Below, one piece after another: positions 25,963 to 33,337 of a stretch of DNA of 64,000 nt. The first letter of the stretch is position 1. The number at the start of each line of letters is the position of its first letter. The DNA comes from Micromonospora sp. HM5-17. GTDB lineage: Bacteria; Actinomycetota; Actinomycetes; Mycobacteriales; Micromonosporaceae. Where the stretch lies: contig NZ_RJWA01000003.1 in assembly GCF_003762835.1 (NCBI RefSeq), positions 434,001-498,000 on the forward strand, read 5' to 3'. A program made the translations under genes and the position numbers. Under the pieces are notes generated by a model. The model saw only the letters and a program-made list of their open reading frames with translations. It searched no databases and was not told the DNA's origin.

Positions 25963-26388
25963 CTAGGTGGTCAACCCCAGCCGTGAGCCGGGGGTCCCGG
26001 GTTGCGGGCCGAGGTGGGACGGTTGCGGAGCCGGGGCCTCCGGCGGCGAGAACGGATTGCCGGAGGGCGTACCGACAACGGGGGGATGGGTGGTCGAACC
26101 GTTCGTGGGGGCGGCCGGCTCGGCGGCGTCACGCTGGTCGGCGCGCCGGCGCTCGGGCTCGCCGATGGGGAGCACCTTCACCCGTTGCCGGCCGGCCCGT
26201 ACGGCACCGACGCTGGCGAGTGCGCGGGCCAGGTGCAACGCGGCCTCCCGGTCGTCGGCCCGGACGACCTGACGGCGGGGCTCGGGAGCGTTCTGCTCGT
26301 CGCGGAGGCACTCTCCCTGGGCCCAGGCGGCGGCCAGCTCGTCGTCACCGATGGCACGGATGTCCGTGCGAACGATGAGAAACCGCAT
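25963..26388 (-). CDS. Hypothetical protein with Pro-rich tail
   Basis: 141 residues, starting at ATG 26388 with GGAGA 7 nt upstream. The first 75 residues look like a small alpha/beta domain (MRFLIVRTDIRAIGDDELAA and a helix AALHLARALASVG), ending in RVKVLPIGEPE. The last 55 residues are Pro/Gly/Ser-rich and probably disordered. I do not recognise a family. It follows the XRE-regulator gene on the same strand but after a strong terminator and has its own AT-richer upstream region with a palindrome. Confidence 0.65.
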   Translation of the reverse strand: MRFLIVRTDIRAIGDDELAAAWAQGECLRDEQNAPEPRRQVVRADDREAALHLARALASVGAVRAGRQRVKVLPIGEPERRRADQRDAAEPAAPTNGSTTHPPVVGTPSGNPFSPPEAPAPQPSHLGPQPGTPGSRLGLTT

Positions 26389-26720
26389 GAGTGTCTCCGT
26401 GAGACGGTTACGGATTTATGAGTCTCTGATTACTGAGAGAAGTTGCTTCGTGGAACTTCCACGCGTTCTCTTGGCCTATGTTCACCTATGACGGATGGAC
26501 GGGCAAGTGAAACGCGCCGATTGGCCTGCACGCTCGTCCGATCGGGCGACAAGCCGGTCTCCTGTTCACGCCCGCGACGCCCGCCCGACGGCAAAGTCGC
26601 CGGCCAACGGACACGGTTGTCGACGGGCGCCACCGTCGGTCGTCGCCGTCACCGTCCCGTCACCGGCTGGCACCGTCGCACGGCCGCCGTCGACATCCCG
26701 GGCGCCCGGCGGGTCCACAG
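26389..26720. other. Intergenic region upstream of the 141-residue gene
   Basis: No convincing gene. The part nearest the 141-residue gene (26400-26490) is clearly more AT-rich than its surroundings, holds TCTCT/AGAGA short inverted arms and the palindrome at 26449-26463, and probably contains the promoter. I could not fix a -35/-10 pair. The rest is ordinary GC-rich spacer. Confidence 0.4.
26449..26463. promoter_or_regulatory. Palindrome CGTGGAACTTCCACG, possible operator
   Basis: Two perfect 7-bp arms around a single central base, in an AT-richer promoter-like region. The neighbouring XRE/DUF5753 regulator is a possible binder; no direct support. Confidence 0.4.
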
Positions 26721-26767
26721 CGGACGAGGCCGCCGGCTCCCGTGTCGGGAACCGGCGGCCTCGTCCG
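26721..26767 (-). terminator. Long terminator hairpin after the XRE regulator gene
   Basis: Perfect 16-bp arms 26721-26736 and 26752-26767; the loop holds a further TCCCG-TGT-CGGGA stem, so almost the whole element is paired. It begins 7 nt after the regulator stop codon on the minus strand. Confidence 0.75.
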
Positions 26768-26773
26768 GACGCG

Positions 26774-27754
26774 TTACTGCTCGGTGAGCCGACCCGTACG
26801 CCGGCTGCGCTGGGTGGGTGGCACCGCCGGGGCGCGTACGGCGGCGGGGCTGCGGGCGGGTCGGGAGGATCGCTGGGCGGCGGTGTCGGCGAGCCAGGCG
26901 AGTGTCTCGTCGGGACTGAGCGCGGCGCCCTGGAGCCATTCGAAGATTGTGTTGTAGGTGCTGATCTCGTACGGGTCGGTGAGGATCAGGTTCTTGCACT
27001 GCCCCTCGATCGCGAGGGTCTCCGGATCCTGGGGCTCGGCGAAGCGGTACAGCGAGAAGCCGGTGTGCGGCAGGTACCAGTCGGCGATGGTGGTCTCCGA
27101 GAGCAGCACCTGGAGCGTGACGTTCGGCATCTGGGCGAGCCGGCGCAGCTGCACCAGCTGACCGCGTACCACGTTGCGGGGGCCGGCGCGGCTGCCGAGC
27201 GCGGCCTCCTCGATCACCGCCGAGTAGCGTGGCGGCTCGGTGCCCCGCGTGAGGAGCGCCTGCTGCCGGGACATCCGGGCGGCGACCTCGGTCTCCGCAT
27301 CCTCGGTGTCGTCGTGCTCGGGATCGGTCACCAACTTCCGGGACGAGAGGATCCGCGTCTTCGCGTACTCCTTGGTCTGCAACAGGCCGGGCACGACCAC
27401 GGGGCTGTACTCGCGGATCTCGACACAGCCCGCCTCCAGCTCGGCGAAGACCTGCTGCCGCGGCGTCATCACCTGGTACGACCGCAGCCAGCCTCGGATG
27501 TCGCCGGCCTCGCCGACGATGGTGGCCAGCTCGTCGCGGAGCGGACCGGTGACCCGGTAGAGGTCCAGCAGGTCGAGGACGTCCTTCAGGTCCGGCCGGC
27601 TGCGGCCGTTCTCCAGCCGGGACAGTTTGGAGGCGGAGGCCCAGCCCACCGCCTCGATGACCTGGTCGCCGGTGAGCCTGGCCTGCTCGCGGAGGCGGCG
27701 TAGCTCCGTGCCGAGCCGGCGGCGTCGCAAGATCGGACTGGGTTGAGGAGGCAC
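26774..27754 (-). CDS. XRE-family regulator with DUF5753 domain
   Basis: 326 residues from GTG 27754. An N-terminal helix-turn-helix (about 13-70) includes LRRLREQARLTGDQVIEAVG and SKLSRLENGRSRP. It is followed by a DUF5753 ligand-like domain recognised by VVVPGLLQTKEYAKTRI and by the later VTLQVLLSETT and LPHTGFSLYRF. Such proteins are abundant in mycelial actinomycetes and often control development or small neighbouring genes; typical DUF397 partners are not seen here. The Arg/Ala/Pro-rich tail is variable. It is divergent from an MFS transporter gene, which is a possible target. Confidence 0.88.
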   Translation of the reverse strand: MPPQPSPILRRRRLGTELRRLREQARLTGDQVIEAVGWASASKLSRLENGRSRPDLKDVLDLLDLYRVTGPLRDELATIVGEAGDIRGWLRSYQVMTPRQQVFAELEAGCVEIREYSPVVVPGLLQTKEYAKTRILSSRKLVTDPEHDDTEDAETEVAARMSRQQALLTRGTEPPRYSAVIEEAALGSRAGPRNVVRGQLVQLRRLAQMPNVTLQVLLSETTIADWYLPHTGFSLYRFAEPQDPETLAIEGQCKNLILTDPYEISTYNTIFEWLQGAALSPDETLAWLADTAAQRSSRPARSPAAVRAPAVPPTQRSRRTGRLTEQ

Positions 27755-28042
27755 TGGATTCTCGCTATCGATCGCGTCGGGCCCGTGGCCGGGCTGGGTG
27801 TGGACGGTCCGTTGCGCGCCCCAGCGCTCCAGTATGCCGCGGGGTCAGCACTGTCCGCTGCTGAATGGCCACGGCGTGTCGCGATCCGGCCACGGGTATC
27901 GCCCTGAGGCGGTGGCCGGGGCGGTCCACCCTCGACAGGCGGCGGACCCCGGAAGCCACGGCGGCACCCGACCATAGGGATTCGGGCCCGCCCCCGGGGG
28001 CCCCACGGTCGACGACCTCGCCCATCCGAAGGGACCCCTCCG

Positions 28043-29275
28043 ATGCGAACCGTGCTGCGCCGTCCCGACTTCCGGCTCCTCTTCGCCGGACTCGTGTTCA
28101 GTATGACCGCCGAGTCAATCATGGCGTTGGCGCTGGCGGTCTGGGTCAAGGACCTGACCGGCTCGGACGGCATGGCCGGTGCCACCGTCTTCGCGATGAT
28201 CGCGCCGATGGTCTTCGCCCCCGTCGTCGGCTGGGTGGCGGACCGGTTCCGCCGCCGCCCGTTCTTCGTCGCGGCCAACATCGGCACCGCGCTCGTGCTC
28301 ACCCCGCTGTTCCTGGTCCGGGAACGGGACGACGTCTGGATCATCTACGTCGTCGGTTCCCTCTACGGGCTCGCGTACGTCGCGCTCAACGCGGCGCTGA
28401 ACGGGCTGCTCAAGCAGATCATGCCCGAGGCGCTGATGGCCGAGGCGAACGGTGCGCTGCAGACCGTCAAGCAGGGCCTGCGCCTGGTCGGTCCGCTGCT
28501 CGGTGCCGCGCTCTACAGCGGGGCGGGCGGCTGGACCCTGGCGCTCGTCGGGATGGTCGGGTTCCTCACCGCCGCGACCGCGGTCTCCGGGCTGCCGGTC
28601 GAGGAGGCGCGACCGCAGCCGGCGCGGCTGCGCTGGATCGCCGAGGTCGGCGCGGGGCTGCGGCACATGACGCACGAACCGGCGCTGCGCCGCGCCGTAC
28701 TCGGCGTCGCACTGGCCGTCCTGGTGATGGGGTTCAGCGAGTCACTGATCTTCGCGTACGTGGATCAGGGGCTGGGTCGGGAACCGGCGTTCGTCGGCGT
28801 CCTGGTGACCGTCCAGGGCGTCGGCGGGCTGCTCGGCGGACTGCTCTCCCCGGTGGTGGTACGCCGGTTCGGCGAGGTGGCCGCGCTCGCCGTCGGGGTG
28901 ACGGTCTTCGCCTCCGGCGCGCTGCTGCTGGTGTACCCGACGCTGTGGCTGGCCTTCGTGGCCCTGGTCCTGCTCGGGTTCAACCTGCCGATCGCGCTGG
29001 TCGGCATGGCGACGCTCATCCAGCGTCGTACCCCCGGGTTCCTCCTCGGCCGGGTCGGCGCGGCGTCCGCGGCGCTGATCAGCGGGCCGTCCGCGGTCTC
29101 CATCGGCACCGGGGCGCTCCTGGTCGGTCTGGTGGACTACCGGCTGCTCTTCGTGGTGATGACGGTGGTGATGATGGCCGCGGCCGGCTACCTGTGGACC
29201 GGGCGCCGACTCTCGCCGCCGGCCGTCGACCGGCCCCGGGCGCTCACCGTCGCCGCCCGGGTGCGCGGGGACTAG
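28043..29275 (+). CDS. MFS transporter
   Basis: 410 residues from ATG 28043, with a weak GGGA ribosome site. About twelve hydrophobic helices are seen, with the loop 2-3 signature VGWVADRFRRRP near residue 60-72. The layout matches small MFS exporters of the drug/enterobactin type (MFS_3). It is divergent from the XRE/DUF5753 gene across 288 bp and convergent with mrx1. Substrate cannot be predicted; drug or metabolite export is the common role. Confidence 0.85.
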   Translation: MRTVLRRPDFRLLFAGLVFSMTAESIMALALAVWVKDLTGSDGMAGATVFAMIAPMVFAPVVGWVADRFRRRPFFVAANIGTALVLTPLFLVRERDDVWIIYVVGSLYGLAYVALNAALNGLLKQIMPEALMAEANGALQTVKQGLRLVGPLLGAALYSGAGGWTLALVGMVGFLTAATAVSGLPVEEARPQPARLRWIAEVGAGLRHMTHEPALRRAVLGVALAVLVMGFSESLIFAYVDQGLGREPAFVGVLVTVQGVGGLLGGLLSPVVVRRFGEVAALAVGVTVFASGALLLVYPTLWLAFVALVLLGFNLPIALVGMATLIQRRTPGFLLGRVGAASAALISGPSAVSIGTGALLVGLVDYRLLFVVMTVVMMAAAGYLWTGRRLSPPAVDRPRALTVAARVRGD

Positions 29276-29405
29276 GAGGGCCGCACGTCGGGTCCCGGAC
29301 CGGAGCGCCGTACGGCGGCGACCGGCGAGGCCGGGCGGGCGCCGGGTCGGGGTGGCCCCGTCCCGCGCGAGAAGCGACAAGATGGGGCCCACCCCTGCAA
29401 GCCTG

Positions 29406-29651
29406 CTATTTCTCCGCGAGCGTGGCCAGCTGCTTCTTGACCTCCACGATGGAGGGGTTGGTCAGCGTGGTGCCGTCCGGGAACCGGACCGTCGGCACGG
29501 TCTGGTTGCCACCGTTGACGCTCATCACGAACTCCGCGGCGGCCGGGTCCTGCTCGATGTCCACCACCTCGTAGCCGATGCCCTCCCGATCGAGCTGGGA
29601 CTTCAACCGGCGGCAGTAGCCGCACCAGGACGTGGAATACATCGTCAACAT
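29406..29651 (-). CDS. mrx1: Mycoredoxin (mycothiol-dependent glutaredoxin-like protein)
   Basis: 81 residues. The active site is Cys10-Gly-Tyr-Cys13 in YSTSWCGYCRRL, and TVPTVRFPDGT gives the cis-Pro. The protein reduces mixed disulphides between proteins and mycothiol, the actinobacterial low-molecular-weight thiol. It is divergent from uvrD2 across 132 bp, the same pairing I recall for mycobacterial Rv3198A-Rv3198c. With the SigR-type gene at the right end of the window it belongs to the thiol-stress network, although I find no SigR-type promoter directly before it. Confidence 0.9.
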   Translation of the reverse strand: MLTMYSTSWCGYCRRLKSQLDREGIGYEVVDIEQDPAAAEFVMSVNGGNQTVPTVRFPDGTTLTNPSIVEVKKQLATLAEK

Positions 29652-29783
29652 CGGAACCTCCGCGGTGTCGGTGTCGTCGGCCGGTCCGGCCGGCCGGGTG
29701 CCGGCCGGAGATCGGATCGGACGGGATGTCGATCACACAGGCTAAAAGTGCAACGTCGGCGAGGGCTGCCATGATTCCTACCT

Positions 29784-32051
29784 GTGGCGGCTGACGCAGA
29801 CGTGGAACGGATCCTGGCCGGGCTCGACCCCGAGCAGCGCAGCGCGGTGACCGCGCCGGCCGGGCCGGTCTGCATCCTGGCCGGGGCCGGCACCGGCAAG
29901 ACCCGGGCGATCACCCACCGGATCGCGTACCGGGTGCGCAGCGGCCAGATCGCGGCCGGGCACGTCCTCGCGGTCACCTTCACGGCGCGGGCGGCGGCGG
30001 AGATGCGGGCCCGACTCGGCGGTCTCGGCGTTCCCGGGGTGCAGGCCCGGACCTTCCACGGCGCCGCCCTCCGACAGGTCCGCTACTTCGCCCCCCGGCT
30101 GCTGGGTGGGCGGGAGATGCCGGAGCTGCTGGACAGCAAGGTGCGGCTGGTCACCCTGGCCGCCGCCCGGGCCGGGCTGCGCACCGACCGGGCCGCCGCC
30201 CGCGACCTGGCCGGCGAGATCGAGTGGGCCAAGTCCTCGCTGGTCGAGCCCGGGGAGTACGTCGTCGCGGCCGCCAAGGCGGCCCGGGAGACCCCGTTCG
30301 AGCCCGCGAAGGTGGCCGAGGTCTTCGCCGCGTACGAGCAGGCCAAGCGGGCCAACGGGGTGATCGACTTCGAGGACATGCTCCGGGCCGCGGTCTGGGG
30401 CATCGAGGAACACCCGGACGTGGCCGAACAGATCCGCGCCCAGTACCGGCACTTCGTCGTCGACGAGTACCAGGACGTCAACCCGCTCCAGCAGCGGCTG
30501 CTGGAGGCCTGGCTCGGCGGCCGGGACGACCTGACCGTGGTCGGGGACGCCAGCCAGACCATCTACTCCTTCACCGGCGCCACCTCCGGGTACCTGATCG
30601 ACTTCCCTCGCCGGCACCGGAACGCGGTGGTGGTCCGGCTGGTCCGGGACTACCGCTCGACGCCGCAGGTGGTCGGGCTCGCCAACGCGGTGATCCGGCA
30701 GGCCGCCGGCGCCGAGGCTCGGCTGCGGCTGGAGCTGGTCGGACAGCGCCCGCCCGGCCCCGAACCGGACCTGCGGATCTTCCCGGACGAGCCGGCGGAG
30801 GCGGCCGCGGTCGCGGTCCGGTGCCGCGAGCTGATCGCCGCCGGTACGCCGGCACGGGAGATCGCCGTCCTGTTCCGTACCAACGCCCAGTCGGAGGCGT
30901 ACGAGAAGGCGCTGGCCGAGGCGGAGGTGCCGTACCAGGTCCAGGGCGCGGAGCGCTTCTTCGAACGAGACGAGATCCGGCAGGCGATGGTGGCGCTGCG
31001 GGCGGCTACCCGGAGCACGCCCGGGCAGGCACCGCTGGTGCCGGCCGTGATCGAGGCACTCGCCGCGGTCGGCTGGGCGCCGGACCGACCCCCGCCCGGC
31101 GGCGCGGCGCGGGAGCGCTGGGAGGCACTCGCCGCACTGGTCCAACTCGCCGAGGAGTACGCCGCCACGCCGGCCATCGTGCCGGTCGGCGAGGCGGCGG
31201 GCGGGGGGAGGGCGCCGGGTCGCCCGGTGGTCGCCAGCGAGGGGGTCGCCGTCGTGGAACGAGCGATCTCGCTCGCCGACTTCTGCGCGGAACTCGCCCG
31301 GCGTGCCGCCGCCCAGCACGTCCCGACGGTCGAGGGTGTGACGCTCGCCTCGCTGCACTCGGCGAAGGGGCTGGAGTGGGACGCGGTGTTCCTGGTCGGG
31401 CTCTCCGACGGGACGCTGCCGACCAGCTACGCCAGGACGGCCGAGCAGGTGGAGGAGGAGCGGCGGCTGCTCTACGTCGGCCTCACCCGGGCTCGGGAGT
31501 TCCTCTGGCTGTCGTACGCCCAGGCCCGGTCGCCCGGGGGCCGGACCCGACGCCCGTGCCGCTTCCTGCCCCAGTTCGACCGTTCCGGCGGCGGGCGGGC
31601 GGCCGGCCGGGGGACGGACGGCGCGACGGGCCGGAAGGCCGACCGGGCGCGCAACCGGGTCGTCTCCTGCCGGGTCTGTGGTGCGACCCTGCTCTCCGGC
31701 GCGGATCGCAAGCTGGGCCGGTGTGCGGACTGTCCCTCGGACCTGGACGAGGGGCTGTTCGACCGGCTCCGGGAGTGGCGCAGCCGGGTCGCCGGGGCGC
31801 AGAAGGTCCCCGCGTACGTGGTCTTCACCGACGCCACCCTGGTCGCGCTCGCCGAGCGCCGGCCGACCCGGTCGGAGGAACTGCTCGCCATCGCCGGCAT
31901 CGGCCCCCGCAAGCTCAACCTTTACGGCGACGCGGTGCTCGCGCTGATCGACGGCTCCGAGGTCGACGACGTGCTGATGTCGGCGGAGCCCGGGAGCGGG
32001 GCGACGGCCGACGGAGTGGTTCCGGAAGAGACTTCTGTCATCCGGCCGTAA
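29784..32051 (+). CDS. uvrD2: UvrD2-type DNA helicase with tetracysteine and HRDC domains
   Basis: 755 residues from GTG 29784. Superfamily 1A motifs: Walker A AGAGTGKTRAITHR (about 33), motif II DEYQDVNPLQ (about 226), GDASQTIYSFTGA, and LHSAKGLEWDAVF. Two CxxC pairs follow at about 629-650 (CRVC...CADC), then an HRDC domain (about 675-740, ELLAIAGIGPRKLNLYG). This order is specific to the mycobacterial UvrD2 type, a 3'-5' helicase that is essential in M. tuberculosis as I recall. The tetracysteine probably binds zinc. The stop codon lies within the start of the whiB7 promoter region. Confidence 0.92.
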   Translation: MAADADVERILAGLDPEQRSAVTAPAGPVCILAGAGTGKTRAITHRIAYRVRSGQIAAGHVLAVTFTARAAAEMRARLGGLGVPGVQARTFHGAALRQVRYFAPRLLGGREMPELLDSKVRLVTLAAARAGLRTDRAAARDLAGEIEWAKSSLVEPGEYVVAAAKAARETPFEPAKVAEVFAAYEQAKRANGVIDFEDMLRAAVWGIEEHPDVAEQIRAQYRHFVVDEYQDVNPLQQRLLEAWLGGRDDLTVVGDASQTIYSFTGATSGYLIDFPRRHRNAVVVRLVRDYRSTPQVVGLANAVIRQAAGAEARLRLELVGQRPPGPEPDLRIFPDEPAEAAAVAVRCRELIAAGTPAREIAVLFRTNAQSEAYEKALAEAEVPYQVQGAERFFERDEIRQAMVALRAATRSTPGQAPLVPAVIEALAAVGWAPDRPPPGGAARERWEALAALVQLAEEYAATPAIVPVGEAAGGGRAPGRPVVASEGVAVVERAISLADFCAELARRAAAQHVPTVEGVTLASLHSAKGLEWDAVFLVGLSDGTLPTSYARTAEQVEEERRLLYVGLTRAREFLWLSYAQARSPGGRTRRPCRFLPQFDRSGGGRAAGRGTDGATGRKADRARNRVVSCRVCGATLLSGADRKLGRCADCPSDLDEGLFDRLREWRSRVAGAQKVPAYVVFTDATLVALAERRPTRSEELLAIAGIGPRKLNLYGDAVLALIDGSEVDDVLMSAEPGSGATADGVVPEETSVIRP

Positions 32052-32057
32052 ATTCGT

Positions 32058-32087
32058 TTGCCCTCGCCCCGGGATGAGGAATAGCCT
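32058..32087 (+). promoter_or_regulatory. whiB7 promoter candidate
   Basis: TTGCCC (32058-32063), 18-nt spacer, TAGCCT (32082-32087), giving a start near 32094. AAATTCG lies just upstream of the -35, which fits the AT-rich patch that WhiB7 is known to bind when it activates its own promoter. Confidence 0.55.
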
Positions 32088-32179
32088 CATGACACACCTC
32101 GCGAGCGGCCTCGTTCGGGCTGCTCACGAGGGGTCTGAGTCCGATGTTGGCGACGAGTGAGAGTCAGGAGGTGGCACCG

Positions 32180-32434
32180 ATGGTGACGACATATCTCGTC
32201 GAACGACCGTCGGCGCTGTCTGCTGCCCTCGCTCCGATGTCGGAGGCCCGGTGCATCCTGGCCGCCGGCACCCCACGGCTTCCGCAGGCGCACCAGGTAC
32301 TGGCCCAGGCCGAGCTGGGTCAGGCCCGCGTGTCCGCTGAGCAGGGGACCACCGGATTCACGGGCAATGGCATCCGCGTCGATGTCAAGCGCATGGATGT
32401 CAGCGGTGTTCCACCTCGAGGGAGACCGGTCTAA
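32180..32434 (+). CDS. Leader uORF upstream of whiB7
   Basis: 84 codons from ATG 32180, which has AGGAGG 8 nt upstream; ATG 32144 is in frame but has no such site. The peptide (MVTTYLVERPSALSAALAPM...) has no recognised domain. Its stop codon (32432-32434) falls in the loop region of hairpin 32428-32441, and a terminator hairpin follows 24 nt later. This is the arrangement expected for ribosome-sensed attenuation: translation of the uORF should decide which hairpin forms, so antibiotics that slow ribosomes can open whiB7. The role is inferred from layout and from what is known of whiB7 leaders. Confidence 0.65.
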   Translation: MVTTYLVERPSALSAALAPMSEARCILAAGTPRLPQAHQVLAQAELGQARVSAEQGTTGFTGNGIRVDVKRMDVSGVPPRGRPV

Positions 32435-32500
32435 ACAGACCAGCCGGCTCACCTCGAGGCCGCGGAACCCGCACACCGGGATCCGCGGCCTTAGTCATTT
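32414..32500 (+). terminator. whiB7 attenuator: anti-terminator-like hairpin and intrinsic terminator
   Basis: CCTCGAGG at 32414-32421 can pair with CCTCGAGG at 32452-32459, enclosing a GGTCT/AGACC stem (32428-32432 and 32437-32441). The terminator has 9-bp arms 32458-32466 and 32482-32490 (GGCCGCGGA / TCCGCGGCC) plus inner CCCG/CGGG pairs, and a T-rich tail TTAGTCATTT. The two structures overlap by only 2 nt, so they compete weakly unless other pairings help. Confidence 0.65.
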
Positions 32501-32565
32501 CCGCACATCGAAGAACGTCGGAACAGCGATCTACGAGATCGAATCGAGAGAGAGGTGACCGGGCG

Positions 32566-32931
32566 ATGAGTCTGGCGTTGGCCCCCGTCGGCGGCAACGT
32601 CGAGCTGGAGGCGAACCTGCCCTGCCGGAAGTTCGACCCCGACCTGTGGTTCGCCGACTCGCCCGCCGAGCTGGAGCTGGCGAAGTCGCTCTGCGGGGAC
32701 TGCCCGCTGCGCGTCGAGTGCCTGGCCGGTGCGGTGGAGCGGGCCGAGCCCTGGGGTGTCTGGGGCGGCGAGATCTTTGAGCGTGGCGCGGTGGTCCCGC
32801 GCAAGCGGCCCCGGGGCCGCCCGCGCAAGGAGGACGCTGCCCGCGACGCCGCGCTGCGGGTCGAGGCCCAGGCGCGGCTGGCGGCCAGCGGGCTCGCCGA
32901 GTCGCGTACCGCGGTCCGGTTGGCGGCCTGA
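32566..32931 (+). CDS. whiB7: WhiB7 antibiotic-resistance transcription factor
   Basis: 121 residues from ATG 32566, after GAGAGAGGTGA. Four iron-sulphur Cys (Cys20, Cys43, Cys46, Cys52), the turn GVWGGE (66-71) and an AT-hook KRPRGRPRK (80-88) identify WhiB7. It binds the primary sigma factor and AT-rich DNA next to -35 elements and activates intrinsic resistance genes and itself. Context (uvrD2 before, ABC1 kinase after) matches mycobacteria and Streptomyces as I recall. Expression is probably controlled by the uORF/attenuator leader. Confidence 0.95.
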   Translation: MSLALAPVGGNVELEANLPCRKFDPDLWFADSPAELELAKSLCGDCPLRVECLAGAVERAEPWGVWGGEIFERGAVVPRKRPRGRPRKEDAARDAALRVEAQARLAASGLAESRTAVRLAA

Positions 32932-33043
32932 CATGAACCCGATCCGTACCTTCGCCGGCCTCGTACCGGCGCCGCAATCCGCTGAGCTGTCGGTGGTCGC
33001 GCAGTCGAACACCGTCCTGCCCGTTCTGAACGGAGTGACCAGG

Positions 33044-33190
33044 TTGTATCTCATCCACGAAGCGTTGTCCCGGGCCCGAATGCGGGAGCCTCAGGCCGGT
33101 CATACCACGAGCACTGAGGCATCCCGTTCCGCCCGTAGCGTCGCCATCCGGGCCCGCCGCCGGGCCGCTCGCGAACTGGGCGTCCTGTAG
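33044..33190 (+). CDS. Small basic protein downstream of whiB7
   Basis: 48 residues from TTG 33044, which has GGAG 8 nt upstream; an in-frame ATG at 32933, 2 nt after the whiB7 stop, would give 85 residues but has no separate ribosome site. The peptide MYLIHEALSRARMREPQ... ends in an Arg-rich helix (RSVAIRARRRAARELGVL). Similar 45-60 residue Arg/Ala-rich proteins are common in actinomycetes, without assigned function. It is followed by a strong terminator and may be co-expressed with whiB7. Confidence 0.55.
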   Translation: MYLIHEALSRARMREPQAGHTTSTEASRSARSVAIRARRRAARELGVL

Positions 33191-33246
33191 GCACGTCGGC
33201 CCGGGCCGACCCGAGTGAACCGCCGCCGGTGCCGGCGGCGATGGGA

Positions 33247-33284
33247 GGCCCGGTGCGGTGACGATCCACCGCACCGGGCCTTTT
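33247..33284 (+). terminator. Rho-independent terminator of the whiB7 unit
   Basis: Perfect 14-bp arms 33247-33260 and 33267-33280, a 6-nt loop, and TTTT at 33281-33284. Confidence 0.85.
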
Positions 33285-33337
33285 GGGCTGTGGGGTGACC
33301 GCGGCCGGGCTGGCCGTCGCGCGGGATACCCGGCAGG

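Noticed and set aside
29778-32090. 770-codon minus-strand open frame
   Set aside because: Antisense of uvrD2; no recognisable domain.
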